A stretch of 64,000 nt of DNA from Methylomonas koyamae (GTDB taxonomy: Bacteria > Pseudomonadota > Gammaproteobacteria > Methylococcales > Methylomonadaceae), in contig NZ_AP019777.1 in assembly GCF_019669905.1 (NCBI RefSeq), positions 3,348,001 through 3,412,000 of the forward strand. The letters run 5' to 3'. Both the position numbers and the translations under genes were made by a program. The notes under the pieces were generated by a model that was not told the origin of the DNA, made no database searches, and was given only the letters and a program-made list of their open reading frames with translations. How positions within the stretch are numbered: position 1 is the first letter of the stretch; every line of letters begins with the position of its first letter. Shown one piece after another: positions 33,476 to 43,220 of the stretch.

Positions 33476-34360
33476 TCAGGCCGGCTTAAGCGCATCCAAC
33501 CGGCACCAGTCTTCCCGGCTCACCGGAGCAGCCACCGACAGACCGAGCGCACGGTAGGCGTCGGCCACAGCCGCGGCCTGTTCGTTCAAAATTCCAGACA
33601 AAACCAGCTTGCCGCCTGGTTTGACCAGTTCGGCGATGGCCGGCGCCAATTCGATCAAGGGTTTGGCCAGAATATTGGCGAGCACCACATCGGCGGCCAA
33701 GGCCGAGAACTGTTCCGGCAGGTAATAACTGATGCGTTCTTGCACCCCATTTTTTTCGGCATTGTATCGGCTGGCAGTTAGTGCCTGCGGATCGATATCG
33801 ATGGCGTGGGCGTATCCGGCGCCGAGCAACAAGCCGGCAACTGCCAATATGCCGGAACCGCAGCCGAAATCGATCAAAACTTTGCCGGTGGCGTTGTGGC
33901 TGGCCAACCATTCCAGACATAGCGCAGTGGTCGGATGAGTACCGGTTCCGAAAGCCAAGCCCGGATCCAATGTCATGCATACCGTATCCGGTTCCTCCCG
34001 TTCCTGTCCGGTGGGACAAATCCATAGCTTGCCGCCGAACTTCATCGGCTGAAAATGTTCCATCCAGGCCCTTTCCCAGGCTTGGTCCTGCAACACTTCG
34101 GCGGACCACTCCTGCAAGGGCTGGCCGATGAATTGATTGAACAACAAGGCCTGCACGATATCCGGATCCGTGTCCAATTCGAACAACGCCGTAACGCGGG
34201 TACGGTTCCAAACCTTGGTTTGGTCGATAGCCGGCTCGTAGACCGGCTCGTCCTCCGCATCGCTATACGTTACCGAGACCGCTCCCAACTCGGAAAAGAA
34301 GTCCGAAATTTCCGGAGCGGTGGTTTCGTCGGTGACTACAGAAAGCTGATGCCATGCCAT
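33476..34360 (-). CDS. prmA: Ribosomal protein L11 methyltransferase
   Basis: A 294-residue SAM methyltransferase that trimethylates L11. Motifs: DPGLAFGTGTHPTT, VLIDFGCGSGILAVAGLLLG (motif I), and DVVLANILAKPLIEL (catalytic NIL). Length matches E. coli PrmA. It lies 54 bp downstream of accC. Confidence 0.97.
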   Translation of the reverse strand: MAWHQLSVVTDETTAPEISDFFSELGAVSVTYSDAEDEPVYEPAIDQTKVWNRTRVTALFELDTDPDIVQALLFNQFIGQPLQEWSAEVLQDQAWERAWMEHFQPMKFGGKLWICPTGQEREEPDTVCMTLDPGLAFGTGTHPTTALCLEWLASHNATGKVLIDFGCGSGILAVAGLLLGAGYAHAIDIDPQALTASRYNAEKNGVQERISYYLPEQFSALAADVVLANILAKPLIELAPAIAELVKPGGKLVLSGILNEQAAAVADAYRALGLSVAAPVSREDWCRLDALKPA

Positions 34361-34414
34361 AACAAGCCCTGACTGGAGAAAAAAGAGCGTGAGCTCGCCT
34401 CGGCCGATTTGCGC

Positions 34415-35758
34415 CTAATGCATGCCCAGCTTTTTTTCCAAGTAATGAATATTTTGTCCGCCCTGGGCGAACGCCGCGTCGGCCATGATACTTTGCTGCA
34501 GCGGAATATTGGTTTTGATGCCATCTATCACCATTTCGCTCAGCGCCGTTTTCATCCGGGCGATTGCACTGGCCCTGTCGTCGCCGTGCGCGATCAGTTT
34601 ACCGATCATCGAGTCGTAATACGGCGGCACCCGGTAGCCGTTGTAAATGTGGGTTTCGCAACGAATGCCGGGCCCGCCCGGCATATGGAACTGCTCAATC
34701 AGGCCGGGACTGGGCATGAAGGTTTTCGGATCTTCGGCGTTCAAGCGGCACTCGATAGCATGTCCGGTAAAGGTGACCTGCTCCTGAGTAATCGATAACG
34801 CTGCGCCGGCAGCTATGCGCAACTGCTCCTTGACGATATCGAAGCCGGTAATCATCTCGGTGACCGGATGCTCGACTTGCACCCGAGTATTCATCTCGAT
34901 GAAATAAAATTGGCCTTTCTCGTACAGAAATTCGAAAGTCCCGGCACCCAAATAGCCGATTTCGCGGCATGCCTGGGCACAACGCTCGCCCATTTGCTTA
35001 CGCTGCTCTTCGGTGATTCCCGGCGCCGGTGCTTCTTCGACCACTTTCTGGTGGCGCCGCTGCATCGAACAATCGCGCTCTCCAAGGTGGATTGCATTGC
35101 CGTGAGAATCCGCCAGTACCTGAAACTCAATATGCCGCGGATCTTCCAAAAACTTTTCCATGTAAACCGTGCTATTGCCGAACGCGGTGCCGGCTTCGGC
35201 CTTGGTCATCGCGATCGCATTCAGCAACACGCTTTCGGTATGCACCGTGCGCATGCCCCGGCCGCCGCCGCCGCCGGCGGCTTTGATAATGACCGGATAA
35301 CCGATCTCCTTGGCCAATTTCAAATTGGCTTCATCGTCGTCGCTCAAAGGATCGCCGTTACCGGGCACGCAAGGAATTCCGGCTGCCAACATGGCTTTTT
35401 TCGCCGCAATTTTGTCGCCCATCATTCGAATCGTATCCGGTTTCGGGCCGATGAAGACGAATCCGCTTTGACTGACTTTTTCCGAGAAATCGGCGTTCTC
35501 CGACAAAAAACCGTAACCGGGATGAATCGCTTCGGCATCGGTGACTTCGGCGGCACTGATGATGGCCGGGATATTCAAGTAGCTGCCGGATGAGGCTGCC
35601 GGGCCGATACAAACCGCTTCGTCGGCCAATCGCACATGTTTCAAGTCGCGGTCGGCTTCAGAATAGACGGCCACGGTTTTGATACCCAGCTCGCGGCAGG
35701 CGCGCAAAATACGCAGCGCAATCTCGCCGCGGTTGGCGATAACAATTTTTTCAAACAT
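34415..35758 (-). CDS. accC: Acetyl-CoA carboxylase, biotin carboxylase subunit
   Basis: A 447-residue ATP-grasp enzyme that carboxylates biotin on AccB with bicarbonate and ATP. Visible: [11 protein letters not shown] at the N-terminus, [13 protein letters not shown] glycine loop, [15 protein letters not shown], and [16 protein letters not shown] with the metal and catalytic residues. It is 20 bp downstream of accB in the classical accBC pair. Confidence 0.98.
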   Translation of the reverse strand: MFEKIVIANRGEIALRILRACRELGIKTVAVYSEADRDLKHVRLADEAVCIGPAASSGSYLNIPAIISAAEVTDAEAIHPGYGFLSENADFSEKVSQSGFVFIGPKPDTIRMMGDKIAAKKAMLAAGIPCVPGNGDPLSDDDEANLKLAKEIGYPVIIKAAGGGGGRGMRTVHTESVLLNAIAMTKAEAGTAFGNSTVYMEKFLEDPRHIEFQVLADSHGNAIHLGERDCSMQRRHQKVVEEAPAPGITEEQRKQMGERCAQACREIGYLGAGTFEFLYEKGQFYFIEMNTRVQVEHPVTEMITGFDIVKEQLRIAAGAALSITQEQVTFTGHAIECRLNAEDPKTFMPSPGLIEQFHMPGGPGIRCETHIYNGYRVPPYYDSMIGKLIAHGDDRASAIARMKTALSEMVIDGIKTNIPLQQSIMADAAFAQGGQNIHYLEKKLGMH

Positions 35759-35778
35759 AAGCCAAGCCCCGGGATAGG

Positions 35779-36222
35779 TTATTCGATAATGAACAGAGGC
35801 TGGCCGTATTCGACCGGATGGCCGTTCTCAACCAGAATCTGCTTGATTTTGCCGCTTTTGTCGGCTTCGATCTGGTTCAGAATTTTCATCGCTTCGATGA
35901 TGCACAGGGTTTGGCCGACGCTGACGCTTTGGCCGACTTCGACGAACGCCGCCGATCCCGGCGAAGCGGAACGGTAGAACGTGCCGACCATCGGCGACTT
36001 CACCGCATGGCCGCTGATTCTCTCTTCGGCCGGCGCCGCGGCTGGACCCGCTGCGGCCGGAGCCGCTGCGGCAGCTACCGGTGCAGGAGCCGCATATTGC
36101 ATCGGCGCAGCAGCCGAATAGCGGCTGATACGAACCGACTCCTCACCCTCGCTAATTTCTATCTCAGCAATATCGGATTCTTCGATAAGATCGATTAATT
36201 TTTTTATTTTTCTAATATCCAT
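35779..36222 (-). CDS. accB: Biotin carboxyl carrier protein AccB
   Basis: A 147-residue protein with a helical N-terminus, an Ala/Pro-rich flexible linker (about 50-75), and a C-terminal biotinyl domain. The biotinylated lysine is in [10 protein letters not shown]. It carries the carboxyl group to the AccAD transferase for fatty-acid synthesis. Its start overlaps the end of aroQ by 11 bp. Confidence 0.97.
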   Translation of the reverse strand: MDIRKIKKLIDLIEESDIAEIEISEGEESVRISRYSAAAPMQYAAPAPVAAAAAPAAAGPAAAPAEERISGHAVKSPMVGTFYRSASPGSAAFVEVGQSVSVGQTLCIIEAMKILNQIEADKSGKIKQILVENGHPVEYGQPLFIIE

Positions 36223-36673
36223 CGTTCTGAGTTCTCTCTTGTAATAACTGATGAGCGGCTTGCACAGCCAATTCGTAACCGTTAGCCCCTAATCCGCAGA
36301 TAACGCCGACAGCGATATCCGAAAAATAAGAATGTCTTCTGAAAGGCTCGCGGGCATGCACGTTCGATAAATGAACTTCTATGAATGCAATCTTGGTAGC
36401 CAGCAAGGCATCGCGAATCGCCACGCTGGTATGGGTAAACGCGGCAGGATTGATGATGATGAAGTCGACGCCTTGCCGGTAAGCTTGATGAATCCGTTCG
36501 ACGATTTCGTGTTCGGCATTGCTCTGCCAAAAATCAAGGGTGTGGCCCAGAGACTGCGCCAAACGTTCGACGCTGTGCTGGATGTCTTGCAAAGTCTTGC
36601 TGCCGTATAACCCCGGCTCCCGAACGCCTAACATATTCAAATTGGGTCCGTTCAGAACGGTAAGGGTCGCCAT
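36212..36673 (-). CDS. aroQ: Type II 3-dehydroquinate dehydratase
   Basis: A 153-residue shikimate-pathway dehydratase. It begins [13 protein letters not shown], with the catalytic Tyr in GLYG and the conserved [16 protein letters not shown] and [11 protein letters not shown]. The ATG at 36673 gives the standard length; upstream in-frame ATGs only add junk. The aroQ-accB-accC order is common in gammaproteobacteria. Confidence 0.97.
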   Translation of the reverse strand: MATLTVLNGPNLNMLGVREPGLYGSKTLQDIQHSVERLAQSLGHTLDFWQSNAEHEIVERIHQAYRQGVDFIIINPAAFTHTSVAIRDALLATKIAFIEVHLSNVHAREPFRRHSYFSDIAVGVICGLGANGYELAVQAAHQLLQERTQNDGY

Positions 36674-36709
36674 GAAAATATCGAACGAGAAAGTATCAAA
36701 TAAAGCGAA

Positions 36710-36738
36710 ATTCTGCCTAATTCGAAGGTTTTTGTCCA
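36710..36738 (-). promoter_or_regulatory. Possible promoter of aroQ-accBC
   Basis: On the minus strand, TGGACA (36738-36733) and CAGAAT (36715-36710) are spaced by 17 bp, 36 bp before the aroQ ATG. Matches are 5/6 and 4/6 to sigma-70 consensus. Confidence 0.45.
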
Positions 36739-36776
36739 GATAAACCGATTTCGCGACGTTTTGCCTGCATTTCGCG

Positions 36777-37304
36777 TCAGTTGGCCTTAAGCAGCGGCTC
36801 AACGACTTCCAGGATTTTTTCCCTGGACAATTCGCCCAATTGGCGATGCACGATTTTGCCTTGCTGATCGACAATCACGGTAAACGGGACGGTATTGATC
36901 ACGTTACCCAACCGTTGCGCCAGTATCGCCGCATCCTCGCCGCCGATCAGCAGCGGATAATTGACCTTCATCCGACTCTGGTAATCCTGAACCGGTTGTT
37001 TGTCTTCCAAAGCGATACCGACAAATTGCACGCCGCGGTCTTGATATTCGGCCTGCAACTTGACGAATTCGGGGATCTCTTTCAAACAGGGCGGACACCA
37101 GGTAGCCCAAAAGTTGACCAGCAAAATCTTGCCGCGCCATTGCGCAATCGGCTGCGGCACATCCTGTAAATCCGGTAGGGTGAAATTCAACTCCGGCCCC
37201 GACTCGATTGTGGCCGGCGCCTGCTCCCGGTACCCGTAAAACGCGATACCCGCGGCGGCGGCAATTAACGCGACCACACAAAAAACCAATATTTTCCGAT
37301 TCAT
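36777..37304 (-). CDS. TlpA-like thioredoxin-fold protein
   Basis: A 175-residue protein with an N-terminal membrane anchor (about 5-24) and a periplasmic redoxin domain with active site [15 protein letters not shown] (CPPC). The cis-Pro loop is in [12 protein letters not shown]. Likely a thiol reductase involved in cytochrome c or disulfide reduction. It overlaps the end of dsbD by 4 bp, and DsbD is its probable electron donor. Confidence 0.92.
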   Translation of the reverse strand: MNRKILVFCVVALIAAAAGIAFYGYREQAPATIESGPELNFTLPDLQDVPQPIAQWRGKILLVNFWATWCPPCLKEIPEFVKLQAEYQDRGVQFVGIALEDKQPVQDYQSRMKVNYPLLIGGEDAAILAQRLGNVINTVPFTVIVDQQGKIVHRQLGELSREKILEVVEPLLKAN

Positions 37305-39538
37305 AGTTGCTGCAAAGTGTTCAAAAAAGTAGCGGCATCCTGATAGCCGATCACGCGCATGCCGCTACGCTCGAGGCCATCCGGACCAAAGAAAATAATG
37401 CCCGGCGGCCCGATCAAATCGAAGCGTTTCAGCAAGGCTTGGTCGGCTTCGTTATTCGCAGTCACATCGGCCTGCAATAACACGGTGTTGGCCAGCCTTT
37501 GTTTGACGCCCGGATCGGTAAAGGTATAAGCCTCCATCTCCTTACAGGAAATGCACCAATCCGCATAAAAATCCAACATCACACTGCGGCCGCTGGCTGA
37601 AGCCTGCCTAATCCGCTGCTCCAGTTCCTGCAGGTTCGCCACCCGTTCGAAACGAAGCCCCTCTTGCTCGGGTTTCGCGCCGCCACCGCCGGCCAGACCT
37701 TGCAGCGGCTGCAACGGATTGGAATTGCCGGCACTAAGGCCGATCAATTGCAACACGCCGAACACCAGCATGACCAAGCCCAAACCCTTCCACAGCTTGC
37801 GCCAACCGCCTGCGGCTGCCGGCAACGGCTCAAGCGCGCCCAGGTAAACGGCCGGAACCACCAGCAAAAGCGCCCACAGCAGCATGACAACGTGGCCCGG
37901 CAGGATGCGCGACAACATCCACACCGCCACCGCCAGCATCACGACGCCGAACACTGCCTTAGTCGAATTCAACCAGTTGCCGGATTTAGGTAACAATTTG
38001 CCGGCCGACGCACCGAGCAACAACAACGGCGCCCCCATGCCTAAACCCATCGCAAACAGGGCCGACCCGCCCAGCACCGCATCGCCGGTCTGGCCGATGT
38101 AAATCAATGCCGCCGCCAATGGCGCCGCCACGCATGGGCCGACGATCAGCGACGACAAAGCCCCCATGATCGCAGCCCCCCAGTAGGAACCGTCGCGGTG
38201 GCGATCGCTGGAGCGGTGTACCACCGCCTGAATCGACTTGGGCATTTCCAAATCGTAAAAACCGAACATCGACAAGGCCAGCAGCACGAACAAACAGGAG
38301 AAGGCCGCGATGACCCAAGGCTCCTGAAACGTCGCCTGCAAATTGCTGCCGAACAACGCCGCCAGAACGCCGAATGCGGTATACATCAATGCCGAAGCCA
38401 GCACGTAACTCAGCGACAACAAAAAGCCTTTGCGGACGCCGACCTGATGGCCATGGCCGACGATGATACCCGACAAAATCGGAATCATCGGAAACACGCA
38501 CGGGGTAAAGGCCAACAGCAAGCCGAAGCCGAAAAAGCTCAGCAAGGTCAAAGCCAGACTGTCGTGACGCAATGCGTCCACAATCCGGTCCTGCTCCGAT
38601 TCCGACGGATTGGCCGCCGCAGGCTTAGCGGGTAACGCCCCGGCTTCCGGCAAATCCAAGCCGACCGTCTGCTGCATCGGCGGATAGCAGACGCCGCGGT
38701 CTGCGCAACCCTGAAATTTCGCCAACAGCGTGACGGTTTCGGCCGCCGACTGGCCGCGCACCAGAGGCACTTCGACGTTCACCTGGTTCCGGTAGATTTG
38801 TACCTGACCGAATTCGGCATCGTGGTAGGCCTCGCCTGCAGGCAGCGGCAATTTACCCAACTGAGCCGCAGCCGGCGGCTGCAAAGCCAACGACAATTTA
38901 TCCTTGTAAAGATAATAGCCGTCGGCGATCTGCCAAGTGGCCTGGACAGTATGGGCATCTTTGACGCTGGCAAAAAATTGAAACGCCTGCTCTGGCGGCA
39001 ATAAATCCGCGGAGAACAGGCCGGGCGTCAAGCCTTTCAGACCTTTGACGAATTGCTGCAAGGCGTCGCCGCTGGGTGCCGGCGCGGCCGCCGGCGCCGG
39101 TAAATCGATATCCAACACCACCTTTTGCGGCGGATAACAAACGCCGGCGTCGGCACAGCCCTGGTATTTCACCAGCAGCTTGAGCTGCGGCAAAGCCTTG
39201 TCGTTCACCAGCGGCAGCACGACCCGCAACGACTTGCGGTAAACCACAACGTCGCCCAGACTCGGATCGTGCTCGCTGGCGCCGTCGGGCAACTGGGCCT
39301 GGCCCAGGCCGATAGATTCGGTCTGCGCTTGAAACTTGGTCTTGTCCCTATAAAGGTGGTAACCGTCGGCGATGTCCCAGTTCAGTTCGACGCTGGTTGC
39401 CGATAGTGCGTTGGCGGACAGCTTAAACGCCTGCTCCGCCGGCAAAAAATCCTGTTCGTCGACAGCCGCTGCCAGCGGCGTAAACGAAACGAAAACGCAG
39501 AAAAAAATCAGGCGCCAGTAAAACATGAATTTATCCAT
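37301..39538 (-). CDS. dsbD: Thiol:disulfide interchange protein DsbD with doubled alpha domain
   Basis: Started at the ATG 39538 the protein has 745 residues, against about 565 in E. coli. A signal peptide is followed by two tandem copies of the N-terminal alpha domain. Copy 1 (about 28-155) ends in GCADAGVCYPP and copy 2 (about 178-310) in GCADRGVCYPP, each with its redox Cys pair. Eight transmembrane helices follow with CVFPMIPIL and GPCVAAPLA, then a C-terminal thioredoxin domain with DWCISCKEME. DsbD carries electrons from cytoplasmic thioredoxin to periplasmic proteins. The gene start lies inside cutA and its end overlaps the TlpA-like gene. Confidence 0.95.
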   Translation of the reverse strand: MDKFMFYWRLIFFCVFVSFTPLAAAVDEQDFLPAEQAFKLSANALSATSVELNWDIADGYHLYRDKTKFQAQTESIGLGQAQLPDGASEHDPSLGDVVVYRKSLRVVLPLVNDKALPQLKLLVKYQGCADAGVCYPPQKVVLDIDLPAPAAAPAPSGDALQQFVKGLKGLTPGLFSADLLPPEQAFQFFASVKDAHTVQATWQIADGYYLYKDKLSLALQPPAAAQLGKLPLPAGEAYHDAEFGQVQIYRNQVNVEVPLVRGQSAAETVTLLAKFQGCADRGVCYPPMQQTVGLDLPEAGALPAKPAAANPSESEQDRIVDALRHDSLALTLLSFFGFGLLLAFTPCVFPMIPILSGIIVGHGHQVGVRKGFLLSLSYVLASALMYTAFGVLAALFGSNLQATFQEPWVIAAFSCLFVLLALSMFGFYDLEMPKSIQAVVHRSSDRHRDGSYWGAAIMGALSSLIVGPCVAAPLAAALIYIGQTGDAVLGGSALFAMGLGMGAPLLLLGASAGKLLPKSGNWLNSTKAVFGVVMLAVAVWMLSRILPGHVVMLLWALLLVVPAVYLGALEPLPAAAGGWRKLWKGLGLVMLVFGVLQLIGLSAGNSNPLQPLQGLAGGGGAKPEQEGLRFERVANLQELEQRIRQASASGRSVMLDFYADWCISCKEMEAYTFTDPGVKQRLANTVLLQADVTANNEADQALLKRFDLIGPPGIIFFGPDGLERSGMRVIGYQDAATFLNTLQQL

Positions 39539-39828
39539 TGCAAATAATCCTGGGAACCGCGTTCGATGCCGAGCGCGATAATTTCCGGAACGTCGTAGGG
39601 GTGGAGTTGCTTCACGGCCGCTTCGATGGCCGGATAACGGTCCTGCCGACTCTTGATCAACAGCAAATGTTCCTGAGCGGTTTCTATTTGACCCTGCCAC
39701 TCGTATACGGAACGGACGCCGGGCAGGATATTGACGCAAGCCGCCAGCTTTTCGGCAATCAGTGCATTGGCCAAATTTTCGGCGCAATCGGCATCGGGAC
39801 AGGTACAGAGTATCAATTGGTACATCAC
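39508..39828 (-). CDS. cutA: Divalent-cation tolerance protein CutA
   Basis: A 106-residue CutA1 family protein with the ferredoxin-like fold signatures LAACVNILPGVRSVYEWQG and YDVPEIIAL. It forms trimers; its part in copper tolerance is debated. It overlaps dsbD by 31 bp, as in the cutA-dsbD arrangement of E. coli. Confidence 0.95.
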   Translation of the reverse strand: MMYQLILCTCPDADCAENLANALIAEKLAACVNILPGVRSVYEWQGQIETAQEHLLLIKSRQDRYPAIEAAVKQLHPYDVPEIIALGIERGSQDYLQWINSCFTGA

Positions 39829-39895
39829 GATATTATCCTGGAATTTCTACTGGGATGCTCTTAGTATTAGCCGCTTTTTTCCCGGCAAGCCCATC

Positions 39896-40336
39896 ATGAA
39901 AACCATGCAAGCCCTGTTTCTGTCCTATCTGATCGTACCGTTTGTGGAGATTTACCTGCTGTTGCAGGTCGGCAGCGTCATCGGCGCGTTTCCGACCGTG
40001 TTTTTGGTGGTATTCACTGCGACACTGGGTGCCTGGCTATTGCGCCGCCAGGGCTTTGCAACCTGGAACCGGTTACAGAACGGTTTGCGGCAAGGGGAAA
40101 TTCCGGCTTACGAAATGGTCGAAGGTCCGATATTGTTGGTAGGCGGCGCCCTACTGCTGACGCCGGGATTTTTCACCGATTTGTTCGGTTTCGCCTGCTT
40201 GATTCCGGCGCTTCGCCGAAAAATAGCCGATTATCTGATCGAACGGCATTTGTCCGGCAGCCAAACCGGTTCGATATTCCGGCAATCCCAACGCGACCGG
40301 TCGGTCATCGAGGGCGAGTACGAGAAACACCGGTAA
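39896..40336 (+). CDS. fxsA: FxsA family membrane protein
   Basis: A 146-residue protein with about three membrane segments and the FxsA signatures PFVEIYLLLQVG, GAWLLRRQG, and LLLTPGFFTDLFGF. In E. coli overproduction relieves exclusion of phage T7 by F plasmid; the native role is unknown. The ATG at 39896 is the only start giving a family-length protein. Divergent from cutA. Confidence 0.93.
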   Translation: MKTMQALFLSYLIVPFVEIYLLLQVGSVIGAFPTVFLVVFTATLGAWLLRRQGFATWNRLQNGLRQGEIPAYEMVEGPILLVGGALLLTPGFFTDLFGFACLIPALRRKIADYLIERHLSGSQTGSIFRQSQRDRSVIEGEYEKHR

Positions 40337-40347
40337 TATTGCAACAA

Positions 40348-40373
40348 CTGAATCCGCGCTATCGCGGATTCAG
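40348..40373. terminator. Stem-loop between convergent genes
   Basis: Perfect 11-bp stem (CTGAATCCGCG/CGCGGATTCAG) with a 4-base loop, between the stops of fxsA and the DUF2892 gene. No T-run; probably a two-way transcript end. Confidence 0.55.
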
Positions 40374-40388
40374 ACGCTAACCGAATAT

Positions 40389-40646
40389 TTAGTGGCTGTC
40401 ACCGCCGGCATTGGCATCGCTAGCGCCAAAACCGCCGCTCAGCGTGTTTTTGCCGAAACCCGAATAGGCCGGGCACCAGCCGGAATAACTGGTCGCGACC
40501 AACGCCAAACCGACCAGCAGCATTAGAACGCTGGCAGTAAACAACGACACGCTCAGCAAAACCACTCCGGAAACCATGCGCACTTTTTTGTCTTTATCGC
40601 CGATATTGTGCTCAAACTTGACCAAACGTTTATAATCGAAGCTCAT
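40389..40646 (-). CDS. DUF2892 family inner-membrane protein
   Basis: An 85-residue protein: a polar start with FEHNIGDKDKKVRMVSG, then two close membrane helices (about 25-62), a Cys-Pro in YSGWCPAYSGFGKNT, and a Gly-rich tail. DUF2892 proteins (YgaP C-terminal type) are small membrane proteins of unknown role. The ATG at 40646 has a GAGG site 7 bases upstream and is preferred over the TTG two codons before. Confidence 0.85.
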   Translation of the reverse strand: MSFDYKRLVKFEHNIGDKDKKVRMVSGVVLLSVSLFTASVLMLLVGLALVATSYSGWCPAYSGFGKNTLSGGFGASDANAGGDSH

Positions 40647-40749
40647 TTCCAATCCTCTCTGTGTTGTATTTATTTAGTCCTGACGCAAGGCTTTCCCTTA
40701 AAAGGCAAGCAAATATACACAGCTCCCCGAATTCTGCAAGCTATAAAAA

Positions 40750-42912
40750 ATGGATGCCTCTTCTCTGATTGCCCCGTTAAACGACCAGCAACGCCTGGCC
40801 GTTTCGGCCCCCTCCCAAGCCATGCTGGTACTGGCCGGCGCCGGTAGCGGCAAAACCCGGGTACTGGTGCACCGCATCGCCTGGCATATCAAAGTCAACC
40901 ACGTCTCGCCTTACCACATCCTGGCCGTAACCTTTACCAACAAGGCTGCCAACGAGATGCGCGGCCGGGTCGAGGACTTGCTGAACACCTCCGCCCGCTC
41001 GATGTGGATCGGCACCTTTCACGGCCTGGCCCACCGTTTGCTTAGGCAACACGCCAAGCAAGCCAAACTGCCGGAAACGTTTCAGGTGATGGACAGCGAC
41101 GACCAATTGCGCATCGTCAAACGCCTGGTCAAGAGTCTGAACCTGGATGACAGCAAATGGCCGCCGAAACAAGCGCAATGGTTCATCAATGCGCAAAAGG
41201 ACGAAGGCATCCGCGCCCGCCACATGCAGGACAGCGGCGATTTTTACCTGCGACAGATGCGCCAGATTTATCTGGCATACGAAGAACTGTGCGACCGCTC
41301 CGGCCTGGTCGATTTTGCCGAACTGCTGCTGCGCGCCCACGAATTGCTGCGCGACAACGCCGACCTGCTGAGTTTTTACCGCGAGCGCTTCCAACAGGTT
41401 CACGTCGACGAATTCCAGGACACCAACACCATCCAATACGCTTGGTTGCGGCTATTGACCGAAGGCAACAACAACCTGTTCGTCGTCGGCGACGACGACC
41501 AATCGATTTACGGCTGGCGCGGCGCCAAAATCGAGAATATCTACGCCTTCCAAAAACACTATCCGCAACACGGCGTGATTCGCCTGGAACAGAATTACCG
41601 TTCCAGCGGCCACATCCTGAAGGCCGCCAACACCCTGATCGCCAACAACGACAACCGGATGGGCAAGGAGCTGTGGACCGACGCCGGCGACGGCCACGCC
41701 ATCGCCTTGTATTCGGCCTTCAACGAACAGGACGAAGCCTATTTCGTCGTCGAAAAAATCCGGCAATGGGTACGCGACGGCGGCTTGCGCAGCGAGACCG
41801 CGATTTTGTACCGCTCCAACGCCCAGTCCCGCCAGTTCGAAGAACGGCTGATGACCACCGCGACGCCATACCGGGTTTACGGCGGTTTACGTTTTTTCGA
41901 ACGGATGGAGATCAAAAACGCCCTCGCCTATCTGCGCCTGTCCAGCAACCCGCACGACGACGCCTCGTTCGAACGCGTGGTCAACACACCGACCCGCGGC
42001 ATCGGCGCCAAAACCCTGGACGACATGCGCATTCTGGCCCGTCAACAGCAACTATCGCTGTGGCAGGCGGCACAGGCCATGCTGGAGCAAAACCAGTTGC
42101 CGGCCCGCGCCGCCAACGCGCTACGCGGCTTCATGAATTTGGTTTTGGAACTAGGAACGGCCACCCAAGGTTTCAATTTGCACGAGACCGTCAAGCACGT
42201 CGTCGAAGCCAGCGGCCTGATCGAACTGTATAAAAAGGAAAAACAGGACAAAGGCGAAGCCCGGGTGGAAAACCTGGAAGAGCTGGTCAATGCCGCCCGC
42301 CTGTTCGACTACGACCGCGAGAATGCGGAAAACCTGTCGGAGCTAGACATGTTTCTGACTCACGCCGCGCTGGAAGCCGGCGAAATGCAAGGCGAAGCCG
42401 ATGAGGATTGCGTGCAACTGATGACGCTGCACTCCGCCAAGGGTTTGGAATTCAAGCTGGTGTTTCTGGTCGGCCTGGAAGAAGGCCTGTTCCCGTCCCA
42501 ACAGGCGCTGGATGATCCCGGCCGGCTCCAGGAAGAACGCCGACTATGCTACGTCGGCATCACCCGCGCCATGCAACAATTGTATTTGACCCACGCCGAA
42601 TCGCGCCGCCTGTACGGCAAGGACAGTTACCCGCGGGCCTCGCGTTTTCTGCGCGAACTGCCGCAGGAATCGATACAGGAAATCCGCTTGCGCGCCAACG
42701 TCACCCGTCCTGCCGCCGCTGCGCCGTCGGTATCCGCAACTTTGGGCGGCAGCACCTTCAAACTCGGCCAAACCGTCCGCCACGAGAAATTCGGCGAAGG
42801 CGTCGTACTGCAAACCGAAGGCGAAGGCGACCAGGAGCGAGTACAAATCAACTTCCGCAACGCCGGTTTAAAGTGGCTGATGTTGGCTTACGCCAAATTG
42901 GATAGGGTTTAG
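40750..42912 (+). CDS. uvrD: DNA helicase II (UvrD)
   Basis: A 720-residue superfamily 1A helicase. Motifs: QQRLAVSAPS (Q motif), AGAGSGKTRVL (Walker A), VDEFQDTN (Walker B), GDDDQSIYGWRGA, EQNYRS, LMTLHSAKGLEF, and YVGITRAMQQLYLTHAESR. A C-terminal Tudor-like domain (VRHEKFGEGVVL) is present. It unwinds DNA in nucleotide excision and mismatch repair. Monocistronic as far as can be seen. Confidence 0.98.
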   Translation: MDASSLIAPLNDQQRLAVSAPSQAMLVLAGAGSGKTRVLVHRIAWHIKVNHVSPYHILAVTFTNKAANEMRGRVEDLLNTSARSMWIGTFHGLAHRLLRQHAKQAKLPETFQVMDSDDQLRIVKRLVKSLNLDDSKWPPKQAQWFINAQKDEGIRARHMQDSGDFYLRQMRQIYLAYEELCDRSGLVDFAELLLRAHELLRDNADLLSFYRERFQQVHVDEFQDTNTIQYAWLRLLTEGNNNLFVVGDDDQSIYGWRGAKIENIYAFQKHYPQHGVIRLEQNYRSSGHILKAANTLIANNDNRMGKELWTDAGDGHAIALYSAFNEQDEAYFVVEKIRQWVRDGGLRSETAILYRSNAQSRQFEERLMTTATPYRVYGGLRFFERMEIKNALAYLRLSSNPHDDASFERVVNTPTRGIGAKTLDDMRILARQQQLSLWQAAQAMLEQNQLPARAANALRGFMNLVLELGTATQGFNLHETVKHVVEASGLIELYKKEKQDKGEARVENLEELVNAARLFDYDRENAENLSELDMFLTHAALEAGEMQGEADEDCVQLMTLHSAKGLEFKLVFLVGLEEGLFPSQQALDDPGRLQEERRLCYVGITRAMQQLYLTHAESRRLYGKDSYPRASRFLRELPQESIQEIRLRANVTRPAAAAPSVSATLGGSTFKLGQTVRHEKFGEGVVLQTEGEGDQERVQINFRNAGLKWLMLAYAKLDRV

Positions 42913-43220
42913 CGGGTTGTGACGGCGTGAATACTGGTCAAACTATCTGGTAGTTGGCGTAATTCGGCGGCTACCGACCCAAACTTGACGATCGCGCTTC
43001 TCCAAACCGGCCACAGTTTCTGCGGGCTGAAGATCTACAAAGCAGCCTTTGGCGACCTAATTCAATCGGCCAAAAGCGGACCACCACGCTTTTTAAATCA
43101 ATGGAAGGTGATGGTCTCAGAGCAGTCGTTCAACGATTAAGCTCACCGACGGCAATGGAGCGTAGATTAATTGCCATTCGGTGGAGCGCCTTGTTGGGCG
43201 TCGCACTATGGTGCCGGCTG
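42913..43220. other. Intergenic region at edge of accessory island
   Basis: About 308 bp without a convincing gene. A 69-codon frame at 43101-43310 has no ribosome site and overlaps the unknown gene on the other strand. Phrases such as CGGCCAAAAGCGGACC look like scrambled repeat or gene remnants. Confidence 0.35.
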
